Shown: piece after piece, positions 27,914-36,692 of the stretch
How the letters are laid out: every line of letters begins with the position of its first letter
Position numbering within the stretch: the first letter of the stretch is position 1
Source: Chryseobacterium piscicola
GTDB taxonomy: Bacteria > Bacteroidota > Bacteroidia > Flavobacteriales > Weeksellaceae
NCBI RefSeq assembly: GCF_900156685.1
Contig: NZ_FTOJ01000001.1
Coordinates: 186,001-250,000 of the forward strand
DNA: 64,000 nt
Reading direction: 5' to 3'
Notes under the pieces: generated by a model
Database searches by the model: none
Told to the model about the DNA's origin: nothing
Seen by the model: only the letters and a program-made list of their open reading frames with translations
Position numbers and translations under genes: made by a program

Positions 27914-27933
27914 AATTTAAACTAAAATCATAT

Positions 27934-27963
27934 AATCTCTCTCTATTTTCGGGAGAGATTTTT
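27934..27963 (+). terminator. accD terminator
   Basis: AATCTCTC (27934-27941) pairs with GAGAGATT (27953-27960) and runs into a T tract. Confidence 0.75.
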
Positions 27964-28058
27964 ATTTGAATATTGGCAATAATTTATCTCTGTATTTTTA
28001 AAATTTATGGCTTCATTGCAAAACCAAAACCAATAAGCCAATTGCCAAAAGCTAAATT

Positions 28059-28571
28059 ATGAGGACATTTAAAGTCGTTTTAAATACCATCACATCAATG
28101 AGTTTAAAGAAAATCTTTAGACTCTTATCTGCTGTTTTACCACACCCTTTTTTTTCTATTTTAAGTTTTTATGCAACAGTAAAAGCCTTTTCTATTGCGC
28201 AGAAACTTTATCCCAAAACGGCATCCAACAACGGCGAGGGAAATGCTTTCAGACATTCGCTTTGGTGTTGCCTGATTATGATGTATTGCAGCAAAATCTC
28301 TTCAACAGAAAAATCTCTAGATTTCTGCAAAAAAATAACAGATTTACACGAAGAATTATTCCCCAACGAGCCTTTGGAAACCAAAATGGATCTCCACAAC
28401 AATAAAATAGGGATGGATTATTTCATGGAACTTCTTCCTGGAATTCACCGCCAGTTTTTTGAGAAAAATTTTTTTATTGAAGAATTAAAAAAGAAAACCG
28501 CCAACGCAAAAGTTTTGAAAAGTCTGGATGATGATTTTGCGGGGGAATTGGTTTATTTGGATGAGAAGTAA
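28059..28571 (+). CDS. DUF6973-like protein of unknown function
   Basis: The 170-residue protein contains GEGNAFRHSLWCCLI at about 65-79, a conserved HEELFP and MDLHNNKIGMDY. This pattern (N-x-FRH-x-x-W, HE, D-x-HN-x-x-G) resembles the DUF6973 family, whose His/Asp/Asn residues may form a metal or catalytic site. A hydrophobic stretch near residues 25-45 could be a membrane segment or signal anchor. The function is unknown, and the family assignment is from memory of the pattern. Confidence 0.65.
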   Translation: MRTFKVVLNTITSMSLKKIFRLLSAVLPHPFFSILSFYATVKAFSIAQKLYPKTASNNGEGNAFRHSLWCCLIMMYCSKISSTEKSLDFCKKITDLHEELFPNEPLETKMDLHNNKIGMDYFMELLPGIHRQFFEKNFFIEELKKKTANAKVLKSLDDDFAGELVYLDEK

Positions 28572-28628
28572 TTGACAACATGACATCACCGACACTTAAA
28601 CTAAAAACAGATAATAGATTAATTTTGT

Positions 28629-28636
28629 TATTTTTG
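28629..28636 (+). promoter_or_regulatory. Candidate -7 element of the KilA-N gene
   Basis: TATTTTTG matches the Bacteroidota -7 consensus, 35 bases before the ATG. Confidence 0.35.
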
Positions 28637-28671
28637 ATGAGATAACTATTTAATGTACATTCTATTTATCT

Positions 28672-29577
28672 ATGCCTAAAAATAATTTACTTAAAGTTCA
28701 GGATATTGAAATATCTATTACTTGTATAAATGACACAGACTATATCTGCCTCACAGATATGGCGAAAGCTAAAGAAGATGATAGCAGGGCTGCTGATATA
28801 ATAAAAAACTGGATTAGAAACAGAGGCACTATTGAATTTTTAGGAACTTGGGAATCAATTTATAACCCAGATTTTAAAGTGGTCGAATTTGACCACTTTA
28901 GAAAAGAGGCCGGTTTACCTACTTTCACAATGAGTGTAAATAATTGGGTTGAAAAGACAAATGCAATTGGTGTCTTTTCAAAGCAAGGCAAATATGGGGG
29001 AACTTATGCACATAAAGATATTGCATTTGAATTTGGCTCTGCCATAAGTCCTGTTTTTAAGCTTTACATCATTAGGGAATACCAGAGGCTAAAAGAAATT
29101 GAAAGTAATAAGTATGGATTAGAATGGGATATAAAAAGAGTATTAAGTAAGGCTAACTATCAAATCCATACAGATGCCATTAAAAATTACATCATTCCAA
29201 CCTTAACGTATTCACAAAAGAAAGATTGGATCTATGCAGAGGAAGCTGATCTTTTAAATATTGTTCTTTTTGGATGTACAGCAAAGCAGTGGAAACAAGC
29301 TAATCCGCAAAAAGTTCTAAATGGTGAAAATATTCGAGATATGGCAAGTATTAATGATTTGACCATACTCTCAAACATCGAAAGCCTAAATTCAAGTTTA
29401 ATTAAAAATAAGATTGACAAAAAGAATAGATTCAAAATTCTTCTTGAAACAGTAAAAGATCAAAGAAAATCTCTAGAATCAATTGATATTATAAAATCAT
29501 TAAAAAAGATTTCGGACACTACATTCTTTGATGCTCAAAATAAATCAGTCACGGATAAAGATCAAAAAAGTAATTAA
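28672..29577 (+). CDS. KilA-N domain protein
   Basis: The 301-residue protein carries a KilA-N DNA-binding domain in about residues 15-145: ICLTDMAKAKEDD, VVEFDHFRKEAGLPTFTMS, YGGTYAHKDIAFEFGSAIS and FKLYIIREYQRL. KilA-N proteins are common in phages and large DNA viruses and also occur as lone chromosomal genes in Bacteroidota. The C-terminal half is helical and Lys-rich with no domain I recognise. No phage genes are near. Inside the CDS, the bases encoding FKVVEFDHF form a perfect 10-6-10 inverted repeat (28875-28900). It may be a domesticated regulator or part of a defence or phage remnant; undecided. Confidence 0.85.
   Translation: MPKNNLLKVQDIEISITCINDTDYICLTDMAKAKEDDSRAADIIKNWIRNRGTIEFLGTWESIYNPDFKVVEFDHFRKEAGLPTFTMSVNNWVEKTNAIGVFSKQGKYGGTYAHKDIAFEFGSAISPVFKLYIIREYQRLKEIESNKYGLEWDIKRVLSKANYQIHTDAIKNYIIPTLTYSQKKDWIYAEEADLLNIVLFGCTAKQWKQANPQKVLNGENIRDMASINDLTILSNIESLNSSLIKNKIDKKNRFKILLETVKDQRKSLESIDIIKSLKKISDTTFFDAQNKSVTDKDQKSN
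28875..28900. repeat. Inverted repeat inside the KilA-N gene
   Basis: TAAAGTGGTC (28875-28884) and GACCACTTTA (28891-28900) are perfectly complementary around a six-base centre, within the codons for the conserved FKVVEFDHF block. It could be an autoregulatory operator or a consequence of the protein motif. Confidence 0.5.
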
Positions 29578-29613
29578 GCACTTTCAATTTTATTAATTTT
29601 AATATTCAAATAA

Positions 29614-31017
29614 ATGGTTCTCAGCAGAATTTGGTCGGCTTTCATTATCATCGCCATTGCCATTGCCAGTATAAAATACATTTCGTCTAGCCACTACAAA
29701 ACCATTTTCAACGATATGGTTGTTGGAAAAGGCGGCGATACTGTACAAGTGGCAACTCAAAACATCAGTGTCCTTTCTCCAATCGTGAGAGACAGTTTGA
29801 TGAAGAAAAATGATTTTGCAGACAGCAGAATTCATTACAAAACAGATTCTCTAAAGCAGAACGTTCAGGTATACCGCATACAGGAAGCAGATGGCGTCAT
29901 CGGAACTTCAGAAACGGCAGTTAAAATCTGTATCGGATTGATTGGAATCATGACGCTTTTCATGGGATTCATGAGCATTGCTGAAAAAGCGGGCGGAATT
30001 AATTTATTGAGTAGATTTATTCAGCCATTTTTCTCAAGACTCTTCCCCGAAATCCCTAAAAATCATCCCGCATTCGGACACATGCTGATGAATTTCAGTG
30101 CTAATCTCTTAGGTTTAGACAATGCAGCAACACCATTTGGTTTAAAAGCAATGGAAAGTTTGCAGACTTTAAACCCTAATAAAGATACGGCAAGTAATTC
30201 TCAGATTATGTTTCTCTGCCTACACGCTGGAGGAATGACATTGATCCCGGTTTCTATCATTGCGATAAGAGCGTCGATGGGTTCAAAAACACCGACAGAC
30301 ATTTTCCTTCCTTGTATGATTGCAACTTTTGCAGCGACATTGGCAGCAATGATCATCGTTTCATTATACCAGAAAATAAATCTTTTAAAACCTGTTGTTC
30401 TTGCTTATGTTGGTGGAATTTCAGCCCTGATTGCCCTTTTGGTAGTGTATTTAGTTCAGTTAAGTAAAAATGAACTTGACGATTTCAGTAAAGTTTTAAG
30501 TAATGGTTTAATACTTTTTATTTTCTTAGCCATCGTTCTTGGAGCTGTTTACAAAAAAATAAATGTTTTTGATGCCTTTATCGAAGGCGCAAAAGAAGGT
30601 TTTTATACTTGCGTAAAAATCATCCCATATTTAGTCGGAATGTTGATTGCCATTTCTCTTCTGAGAACTTCTGGCGTTTTTGATGTTATTATCGACGGAA
30701 TGAAATGGGTTGCCTATTCTACCAATCTCGATGCAAGATTTGTTGACGGACTTCCGACGGCTTTAATCAAACCACTGTCGGGTTCCGGAGCAAGAGGAAT
30801 GATGGTGGATACGATGGCAACTTTCGGAGCAGACAGTTTCCAAGGGAAATTAGCAGCGGTTCTTCAGGGCAGTTCAGACACGACGTTTTACGTGATTGCA
30901 GTTTATTTTGGAGCTGTAGCCGTGAAGAATACGAGATACACCGTAATTGCGATGCTTTTGGCTGATTTAGTGGGTGTGATTACTGCGATTGGATTGGCGT
31001 ACTTGTTTTTTGCTTAG
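29614..31017 (+). CDS. Nucleoside recognition (Gate) domain membrane protein, SpmA-SpmB fusion
   Basis: The 467-residue membrane protein joins two halves that are separate spore-maturation proteins in Bacillus. The SpmA-like N-terminal half contains NLLGLDNAATPFGLKAM at about 166-182, and the SpmB-like C-terminal half contains LIKPLSGSGARG near 388-399. Each half has several membrane segments with a Gate (nucleoside recognition) domain. Fusions of this kind are usual in Bacteroidota, which do not sporulate. The transported substrate is unknown. Confidence 0.88.
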   Translation: MVLSRIWSAFIIIAIAIASIKYISSSHYKTIFNDMVVGKGGDTVQVATQNISVLSPIVRDSLMKKNDFADSRIHYKTDSLKQNVQVYRIQEADGVIGTSETAVKICIGLIGIMTLFMGFMSIAEKAGGINLLSRFIQPFFSRLFPEIPKNHPAFGHMLMNFSANLLGLDNAATPFGLKAMESLQTLNPNKDTASNSQIMFLCLHAGGMTLIPVSIIAIRASMGSKTPTDIFLPCMIATFAATLAAMIIVSLYQKINLLKPVVLAYVGGISALIALLVVYLVQLSKNELDDFSKVLSNGLILFIFLAIVLGAVYKKINVFDAFIEGAKEGFYTCVKIIPYLVGMLIAISLLRTSGVFDVIIDGMKWVAYSTNLDARFVDGLPTALIKPLSGSGARGMMVDTMATFGADSFQGKLAAVLQGSSDTTFYVIAVYFGAVAVKNTRYTVIAMLLADLVGVITAIGLAYLFFA

Positions 31018-31050
31018 AAAAGGGAAACATTTTTTTGAATTTTAAATAAA

Positions 31051-31542
31051 ATGAAAATCAAATTAAGTTTAATAGCACTTTTAATTCTTTCTCTTAATTC
31101 TCTGTTGTTTGCACAAGGTGGATGGAATATTGGCTATTTGAATATTGGAGATGTTACGAAAGACCATGTTGGAAAAATATTTAGAATAGATTTTAAATCC
31201 AATAAATTAAGAGAAAAAGAACCTTCCATAAGATCGTATTTTCACACAAAAGATTCCAATTTTCTTTCAATTGACAGCAATACAATAGAATTTATAGAAG
31301 TAAGAAAAATCTATTCTGATGCAGGATATTATAAAGACCAATTTTTAGTCTGTAAAAAATGTAAGGCACCTCTAAGAATTTTAGATATGCTATTATTAGA
31401 AATAACAGAAGAAACATTAATTTTTGTTGCTGATTTTGAAACACAAATTAATGATCAGAATGAAAAAATAAGCTTCAAGAAAGAAATTGAAATTCACAAA
31501 AATGAGTTGGAAGGATTGATCTTTTTAAATTCAAAATTTTAA
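31051..31542 (+). CDS. Secreted protein of unknown function
   Basis: A signal peptide covers residues 1-22 (ending SLLFAQG). The rest, about 140 residues, is mixed alpha/beta with a CKKC pair near residue 108 and an acidic strand-rich C-terminus. I recognise no family. It follows the SpmA/B fusion by 33 bases and precedes another unknown gene by 11 bases, so it probably sits in a small plus-strand operon. Confidence 0.65.
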   Translation: MKIKLSLIALLILSLNSLLFAQGGWNIGYLNIGDVTKDHVGKIFRIDFKSNKLREKEPSIRSYFHTKDSNFLSIDSNTIEFIEVRKIYSDAGYYKDQFLVCKKCKAPLRILDMLLLEITEETLIFVADFETQINDQNEKISFKKEIEIHKNELEGLIFLNSKF

Positions 31543-31553
31543 ATTCAAAACCT

Positions 31554-31946
31554 ATGATTACAGATAAAGAATTCACCCTAAGACTCATCCGTCAGTTATC
31601 TCAAGCGTTGGAGAAACTGATTTTAGACAAACCCGAAGAAAGTTTAATGCAGAAAGAGCTAGACTTTGATTCTTTAATGAAAGATATTTTTAAATTTGAT
31701 TTTAAAGAACTTTCGGCAAAACCAAAGCAAGAAGTGATTGAAATTGTAAAAGAAAGACAAGAAAGAGATCACAAAGATTATTACGAAATGCTGGGGAATC
31801 TTTTCTATTACAATGGGAAAGTATTAAACAACAAAGACTTTTTAGACAAAGCAAAAACCTTCTACGAGCTTTATTTACAAACCAGCGGGATATTTGCACT
31901 TCCCATTATCAACAGAATCAACGAAATAAAAAAAGCACTTGAATAA
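31554..31946 (+). CDS. Small helical cytoplasmic protein, unknown
   Basis: The 130-residue protein is almost all helical and charged, opening ITDKEFTLRLIRQLSQALEKL. The C-terminal 60 residues look like one or two TPR-type helical pairs (YYEMLGNLFYYNG, AKTFYELYLQTSGIF). It faintly resembles the DUF6483 pattern, but I would not assign it. Its stop codon lies within a bidirectional terminator. Confidence 0.7.
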   Translation: MITDKEFTLRLIRQLSQALEKLILDKPEESLMQKELDFDSLMKDIFKFDFKELSAKPKQEVIEIVKERQERDHKDYYEMLGNLFYYNGKVLNNKDFLDKAKTFYELYLQTSGIFALPIINRINEIKKALE

Positions 31947-31960
31947 AGTGCTTTTGTATT
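31931..31960. terminator. Bidirectional terminator between convergent genes
   Basis: AAAAGCACTT (31931-31940) pairs perfectly with AAGTGCTTTT (31946-31955). The left arm is inside the 3' end of the unknown gene and the loop holds its stop codon. The tonB-like gene ends at 31962 from the other side. Confidence 0.8.
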
Positions 31961-31961
31961 T

Positions 31962-32834
31962 TTAGAAAGTTATGCTGTATGTTCCAGATGAAGATACGCT
32001 TGCTTTTTCAGCTTTCACGTATTTTTTGACCCAAGCTACCGAAGTAGAAACCACACAAGGATCTGAAATTCCTTTTACGCGTCTTGCAGAAGAAATATTT
32101 CCTGCTTTATCAACAATATAAGCAATTGTAATAGAGCCACTGGCTGTACAATTATGACTGGGTTGGGTTCCCCCTCTGTTGTAAGTTCCGGGAATATAGT
32201 GAGTTAAACTTCTGTCGATTCCTATTTTACTATCCCCATTTCCATCACCACCTAAAGGATCGCCTACATTTCCAGGACCTTTGCCATTACCTTGATTTCC
32301 AGGGTTTTTTCCTCTTCCGTTTAGTAGGTTTCCAATGGCTGCATTTCCTTTTCCGTCGCCTCTTCCTATTGTGCTGTTGGCTGCAGTTGAACCTCCTTTA
32401 GTTTTGCTTTTTGTAGGAATTGATGTTGATTTAGTATTTGTTTTTGCTTCATCTTTCTTAGCAACCTTACGATTGTCATTACCAGAAATTGCTTTTTCCT
32501 TTACATCAGACTTCTTACTTTCTGCTTTTGGTTCAGTTTTAATGACCGTATTCGGTTCGGTTTCGGTTTCTATCGGTTCGGCAGTAGTCTCATCAACCTT
32601 GGCAGCCTGGCTTCCTTCCTGTGGAGCAGGTTCTTCAATGCCATCTCCGTTTCTATTGTCGCCGAAATTCACCAGCATTGTGGTAATTATTTCCGGCTTC
32701 TTTTCTTCTTCGGAAGGTTCAAGTTTATAAATAAATACGAACAACAAAATTGCAGACCATATCAAAACAGAAAGAATTCCGCTCTTAATCCGGTCTTTAT
32801 TGTGTTCGTTTTTATCAAGTGTATAACTTCTCAT
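31962..32834 (-). CDS. TonB-like energy transducer
   Basis: Third gene of an exbB-exbD-tonB operon. The 290-residue protein has a short cytoplasmic N-terminus, one membrane segment (about 19-41), a long Glu/Thr/Lys-rich and then Gly/Asn-rich spacer (about 50-200), and a C-terminal domain of about 80 residues with GSITIAYIVDKAGNIS. It would pass proton-motive force energy from ExbB/ExbD to outer-membrane receptors such as the two in this window. The spacer is Gly/Asn-rich where E. coli TonB is proline-rich, and the C-terminal domain lacks the usual YPxG start, so it is a divergent member. Confidence 0.8.
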   Translation of the reverse strand: MRSYTLDKNEHNKDRIKSGILSVLIWSAILLFVFIYKLEPSEEEKKPEIITTMLVNFGDNRNGDGIEEPAPQEGSQAAKVDETTAEPIETETEPNTVIKTEPKAESKKSDVKEKAISGNDNRKVAKKDEAKTNTKSTSIPTKSKTKGGSTAANSTIGRGDGKGNAAIGNLLNGRGKNPGNQGNGKGPGNVGDPLGGDGNGDSKIGIDRSLTHYIPGTYNRGGTQPSHNCTASGSITIAYIVDKAGNISSARRVKGISDPCVVSTSVAWVKKYVKAEKASVSSSGTYSITF

Positions 32835-32860
32835 TATCAGTTGTTTAACTTAATTTGAGA

Positions 32861-33259
32861 TTAATCATTTTTTACTGTGGCAATTGCGATATTAAACTTA
32901 TGCTTTTCTGCTATTGTCATTGCAAAAACCACGTCTTTGTGCATCGTATTTTCATCTGCACGTATGGTAAAAGATTTACCAGCTCTAGAGTTCAAAAGGC
33001 TTACAATGGTTTGTTCCACTTGTTCTTTTGCTACTGGTTTATCATCCACAAAGTAATTTCCTGTAGCATCAATGCTTAATGTCAGCGGATTTTGTGTATT
33101 GTCAGCTACCGTGTCAGCTGTCGGAAGTTTCACATCTATAGCGCTTTGGTTAGCTGCCGACGAGGTTACCATAAAGAAAATCAACATCAGCAGTATAACA
33201 TCTGTCATTGCTGCTAAACTGAATTCTGGGTTAGCTTTATTTCTTCTCTGAATTTTCAT
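32861..33259 (-). CDS. exbD: ExbD/TolR-family biopolymer transport protein
   Basis: The 132-residue protein has one N-terminal membrane segment (MTDVILLMLIFFMVTSS) that includes the conserved aspartate needed for proton use, then a small periplasmic domain. That is the standard ExbD size and layout. It lies 9 bases after exbB and 26 bases before the tonB-like gene. Confidence 0.9.
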   Translation of the reverse strand: MKIQRRNKANPEFSLAAMTDVILLMLIFFMVTSSAANQSAIDVKLPTADTVADNTQNPLTLSIDATGNYFVDDKPVAKEQVEQTIVSLLNSRAGKSFTIRADENTMHKDVVFAMTIAEKHKFNIAIATVKND

Positions 33260-33268
33260 CTTTAAAGA

Positions 33269-33973
33269 TTATAAAGGTTTATTAATTACATCTAAAAATT
33301 CTCCAGACATATTTTGAGCATTCAGAACGAATTTGTCAATTCTTGTTAAGAGAAGATTGTATGCAAAATTTGCCGGAATAGCAACCGCCAAACCTACTGC
33401 AGTTTGCCCCAAAGCAGTATAAATTCCTTCAGATAAAGTTTTCGGAGAAAAAGAGCCTTCCGCTTCAGATAGTTTGTAGAAAGCAAGAATCATCCCGATT
33501 ACGGTACCCAGAAGTCCCAACATTGGCGCAATGCTTGGTACAACCGCCAAAAGATTCAGATTTTTTTCCATATTTGCAACTTCTATCTGCGTTTGGGATT
33601 CCATTGCGCTTACTATATCAGAAACAGGTCTTCCCAATCTTGAAATTCCTTTTTCTAAAATTCTTGCCTCAGGAGAGTTTTGTGTTTTACAATAATCTAA
33701 TGCAGAATCTATCTTTCCGTTTCTCACAAAGTCCTCAATATTATTCATAAAATTAGAATCTGTTTTTGAGGTCATTCTTTTAATGAAGAAGAATCTTTCA
33801 AAAAAAAGATACACAGAAAATACACCAAGCAAAATTACTGTAGCCATTACTATTTTGGCAAAAATACCTCCATGGAACATGATTTTCCAAAATGAAAACT
33901 CTGCATTTTCCGGAGCAACAACAGGAGCTACGACCTGTGCAAATAAAACATGAGTAAGTTCTGTTACAAGCAT
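33269..33973 (-). CDS. exbB: MotA/TolQ/ExbB-family proton channel
   Basis: The 234-residue inner-membrane protein has three membrane segments, with the family core from about 140 to 215 (VVPSIAPMLGLLGTVIGMI and TALGQTAVGLAVAIPANFAYN). With ExbD it forms the proton-driven motor that energises TonB. Gene order exbB-exbD-tonB favours ExbB over TolQ or MotA. A TATTTTTG promoter element lies upstream. Confidence 0.9.
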   Translation of the reverse strand: MLVTELTHVLFAQVVAPVVAPENAEFSFWKIMFHGGIFAKIVMATVILLGVFSVYLFFERFFFIKRMTSKTDSNFMNNIEDFVRNGKIDSALDYCKTQNSPEARILEKGISRLGRPVSDIVSAMESQTQIEVANMEKNLNLLAVVPSIAPMLGLLGTVIGMILAFYKLSEAEGSFSPKTLSEGIYTALGQTAVGLAVAIPANFAYNLLLTRIDKFVLNAQNMSGEFLDVINKPL

Positions 33974-34001
33974 TAATCTGTATTTTTAGTAGTTTAAACG
34001 A

Positions 34002-34009
34002 CAAAAATA
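34002..34009 (-). promoter_or_regulatory. Candidate -7 element of the exbB-exbD-tonB operon
   Basis: Reads TATTTTTG on the minus strand, 28 bases from the exbB ATG. No convincing -33 box or iron-box palindrome is seen. Confidence 0.4.
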
Positions 34010-34131
34010 AAGGAATATTATTAATTTTAATCTTAAAATATGCTTAAAATAAACCTTAGATTAGGAAATAGCAAATTTCTCTCCAAAAAAATTGAAGAGA
34101 AAACTGTCTGTATCGATTTATTTATTTTGAA

Positions 34132-34593
34132 TTAATCTTCGTCTACCTCAATTTCATCTTGCTTAAATTCACATTTAAGTCTGAATGGAATCGTGTTTTC
34201 TGAACCTGTGTAGAAATCATCTATCTCGCCTTTCCAAATCAGCTGTAGTTCGCCATCTTCATCTTTTTCAAAACAAAGTTCGCTTTCATATAGGTAGGCT
34301 TCTTCGTCATCAAAAAGATCAACTTCAGTGTAAGAATCATCATCAGAATCGTTGATGAGGAATGTTTTGCCATCAATCTCGCCCGAATCTATTAGAAAAT
34401 CATAAACTTTCATAGAGAGCTGAGGAAAATTGTATTGTAGTGAATCATCTTCCACATGGTCTAGACCATCATCTGTTGTGATTTCTACTTCCAAAAAATG
34501 TTGTTGATTGCTATAGACCGCTTTGCAATAAGTATGTTTGATATTGTATTTAAGCGTTTCGTCTGGATGGTAAATTTTTAAAATCCCTTTCAT
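34132..34593 (-). CDS. Acidic cytoplasmic protein of unknown function
   Basis: I place the start at the ATG at 34591-34593 (153 residues, beginning MKGILKIYHPDE). The longer frame would begin with a TTG at 34642-34644 that overlaps a good promoter -7 element (TATCTTTG, 34642-34649, with TTTC 17 bases upstream), so it cannot be translated from that promoter. The protein is strongly acidic with a C-terminal IWKGEIDDFYTGSENTIPF block. No family recognised, no signal peptide or membrane segment. Confidence 0.75.
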   Translation of the reverse strand: MKGILKIYHPDETLKYNIKHTYCKAVYSNQQHFLEVEITTDDGLDHVEDDSLQYNFPQLSMKVYDFLIDSGEIDGKTFLINDSDDDSYTEVDLFDDEEAYLYESELCFEKDEDGELQLIWKGEIDDFYTGSENTIPFRLKCEFKQDEIEVDED

Positions 34594-34641
34594 TATTTCG
34601 CGAAAAAAGAGCCGTAATGGTATGAATGTTAATTGTTTTAA

Positions 34642-34670
34642 CAAAGATAGAAAATTGATGGAATGTGAAA
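34642..34670 (-). promoter_or_regulatory. Promoter that fixes the start of the acidic protein gene
   Basis: TTTC (34667-34670) and TATCTTTG (34642-34649) on the minus strand, 17 bases apart. Transcription would begin near 34635, downstream of the TTG alternative start. Confidence 0.5.
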
Positions 34671-34728
34671 AATTTTTTTAATTTTTTTTTAAAATTTAAT
34701 ATAGAAAAATTTTTGATGCAGAATTCTG

Positions 34729-34736
34729 TACATTTG
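34729..34736 (+). promoter_or_regulatory. Candidate -7 element of the DUF885 gene
   Basis: TACATTTG matches the consensus, 23 bases before the ATG at 34760 and 14 before the one at 34751. Confidence 0.45.
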
Positions 34737-34759
34737 TTTTCTTCAAAAAAATGATAATC

Positions 34760-36556
34760 ATGCGAAAAATTGTATTGGGAAGCCTTTTGTGTATTGGCCT
34801 TGCAACTGCTGTTACCTCATGCCGGAAAACAGATTCCCCGCTTACCAAAGTTACTCCCAGTGATATAGATAGTATTGCTGCCAATTATTACGAGCAATAT
34901 CTTAAGCTATATCCTATGGAAGCCACGCAACAAGGCGATTTACGGTATAATGATCAACTTCCAATTAATATAGATAAAGATTTTATTTCAGGGGAAATTG
35001 CTTTCTACACTTCGGTGCAAAAACAACTTGAAAATGTAGACTACGAAAGCCTTACAGATGATAAAAAAGTAGTTTTTGATGTACTTAATTTTACATTGAA
35101 AGATAAAATAGGAGCTTACGATTATCATCCGGAGTACATACCATTTACTCAGTTTGGAGGTTTACCGCTCACTTTTCCTTTGCTCGGAAGTGGGGAAGGA
35201 AGTCAGCCATTCAAAACTGAAAAAGATTATGAAGACTGGCTCAAAAGAATGGATAAATTTCCAGAATGGAGCGATGCAGCCATCAATAATTTTAAAGATG
35301 GAGTGAACGCAAAAATAGTTTTGCCAAAGAAATTGGTAATTAAAATGATTCCACAAATGAGAGCTGAGGAAATTATATCTTCTGATTCTGAAAAAAATAT
35401 TTTCTTTGGTCCTGTAAGAAATTTCCCAAAAGAGTTTTCTGAAGAGACAAAAACAAAATTCACAAGCTTATTTGAAGAGTCAATCAAAAAAAATATTATA
35501 CCTTCCTACACCAAGCTAGGAGATTTTCTTGAAAAAGAATATTATCCGAAAGCCCGTGATACAGACGGGTACAATAGTTTGCCGAATGGTGATAAAATCT
35601 ATTCCTTCTACGCAAAAAGCTGGACGACCACCAATCTAACTCCCGAAGAAATCAACAAAATTGGTCTTCAGCAAGTTGCAATGCTGCGTGCCGAAATGGA
35701 GAAAGTAAAACTGCAGGTTGGCTTTGCAGGAACACTTGAAGAATTTATTACGCATGTGAAAAATGATCCGAAAGCCATGCCTTACAAAAACGCAGGTGAG
35801 GTTCTTAAGGCATTCAATGGGATTTTGGCGAAAATTACACCCAAACTGAAAACAATGTTCAGTGTAAATCCAAAAACGAAATTTGAAATCAGGCAAACCG
35901 AAAAATTCAGGGAAGCCAGTGCGAGTGCAGAATACATTCAGGGAACACCAGATGGTAAAAGACCAGGGATTTTCTATGTTCCGCTTCCGGATCCTACAAA
36001 ATTTAATGTGACTTCAGGAATGGAATCTCTGTTTCTTCATGAGGCGATTCCTGGGCATCATTATCAGGTTTCGCTGCAACAGGAAAATTTGAATTTGCCT
36101 AAATTTATGAGATTCGGTTGGCTTGGTGCTTATGGCGAGGGCTGGGCTCACTATTGTGAAACGTTAGGTCCTGAGTTCGGGCTGTATACAGATCCTTACC
36201 AAAAAATGGGTTATCTAAGTGATCAAATGTTGCGGGCAGTAAGACTCGTTGTAGACACCGGGCTTCACACAGGAAAAATGAAAAGAGAGGAGGCAATTGC
36301 GTATTTTCTAAGCAATATTGCCTACGATGAACCGAGCGCAATCGCAGAAGTTGAAAGATACATGGCAATGCCCGGACAAGCGTTAGGCTATAAAATTGGT
36401 TCATTGAGAATTCGCGAACTGAGAGAGAGATATCAAAAAGAATTGGGAGCGAAATTTAGTCTTGCAAAATTCCATGATGAGATTCTTAGTCAGGGATGTC
36501 TCCCATTGGATGTTTTAAACAGAAAAATAGCACTTTGGGCGAAAAAGCAGAAATAA
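34760..36556 (+). CDS. DUF885-family lipoprotein (putative metallopeptidase-like)
   Basis: I prefer the second ATG at 34760 (598 residues), since MRKIVLGSLL is a normal lipoprotein signal; the first ATG at 34751 would add three residues. The lipobox VTSC puts the lipidated Cys at 21. The family hallmark HEAIPGHH is at about 427-434, a HExxxGHH metal-site pattern shared with metallopeptidases. A glutamate-rich EVERYMAMPGQALGYKIG near the C-terminus is also typical. Members are thought to be peptidases, but substrates are unknown. The protein should be anchored in the envelope. Confidence 0.88.
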   Translation: MRKIVLGSLLCIGLATAVTSCRKTDSPLTKVTPSDIDSIAANYYEQYLKLYPMEATQQGDLRYNDQLPINIDKDFISGEIAFYTSVQKQLENVDYESLTDDKKVVFDVLNFTLKDKIGAYDYHPEYIPFTQFGGLPLTFPLLGSGEGSQPFKTEKDYEDWLKRMDKFPEWSDAAINNFKDGVNAKIVLPKKLVIKMIPQMRAEEIISSDSEKNIFFGPVRNFPKEFSEETKTKFTSLFEESIKKNIIPSYTKLGDFLEKEYYPKARDTDGYNSLPNGDKIYSFYAKSWTTTNLTPEEINKIGLQQVAMLRAEMEKVKLQVGFAGTLEEFITHVKNDPKAMPYKNAGEVLKAFNGILAKITPKLKTMFSVNPKTKFEIRQTEKFREASASAEYIQGTPDGKRPGIFYVPLPDPTKFNVTSGMESLFLHEAIPGHHYQVSLQQENLNLPKFMRFGWLGAYGEGWAHYCETLGPEFGLYTDPYQKMGYLSDQMLRAVRLVVDTGLHTGKMKREEAIAYFLSNIAYDEPSAIAEVERYMAMPGQALGYKIGSLRIRELRERYQKELGAKFSLAKFHDEILSQGCLPLDVLNRKIALWAKKQK

Positions 36557-36647
36557 ATAGTATTGAAATACAGAAATAAATAGGTAAAGTACAGCAGATT
36601 TAAAATCCTCACAGTAGAATAATAGCAGAAAAGCAATTTAACAAAAA

Positions 36648-36680
36648 AACCGCGGCAAAAATCTTTGCCGCGGTTCATAT
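36648..36680. terminator. Bidirectional terminator between DUF885 gene and pepT
   Basis: AACCGCGGCAAA (36648-36659) pairs perfectly with TTTGCCGCGGTT (36664-36675) with a four-base loop. An A tract upstream and a T-rich tail downstream serve the two convergent genes. Confidence 0.85.
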
Positions 36681-36692
36681 TTTATAATAAAC

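Noticed and set aside
28672..29577. KilA-N gene as the sign of a prophage
   Set aside because: No integrase, capsid, terminase or lysis genes occur in the window and neighbours are housekeeping genes.
32335..32730. Plus-strand frame of 131 residues opposite the tonB-like gene
   Set aside because: It is the complement of the low-complexity spacer of the TonB-like protein; such repeats create false open frames.
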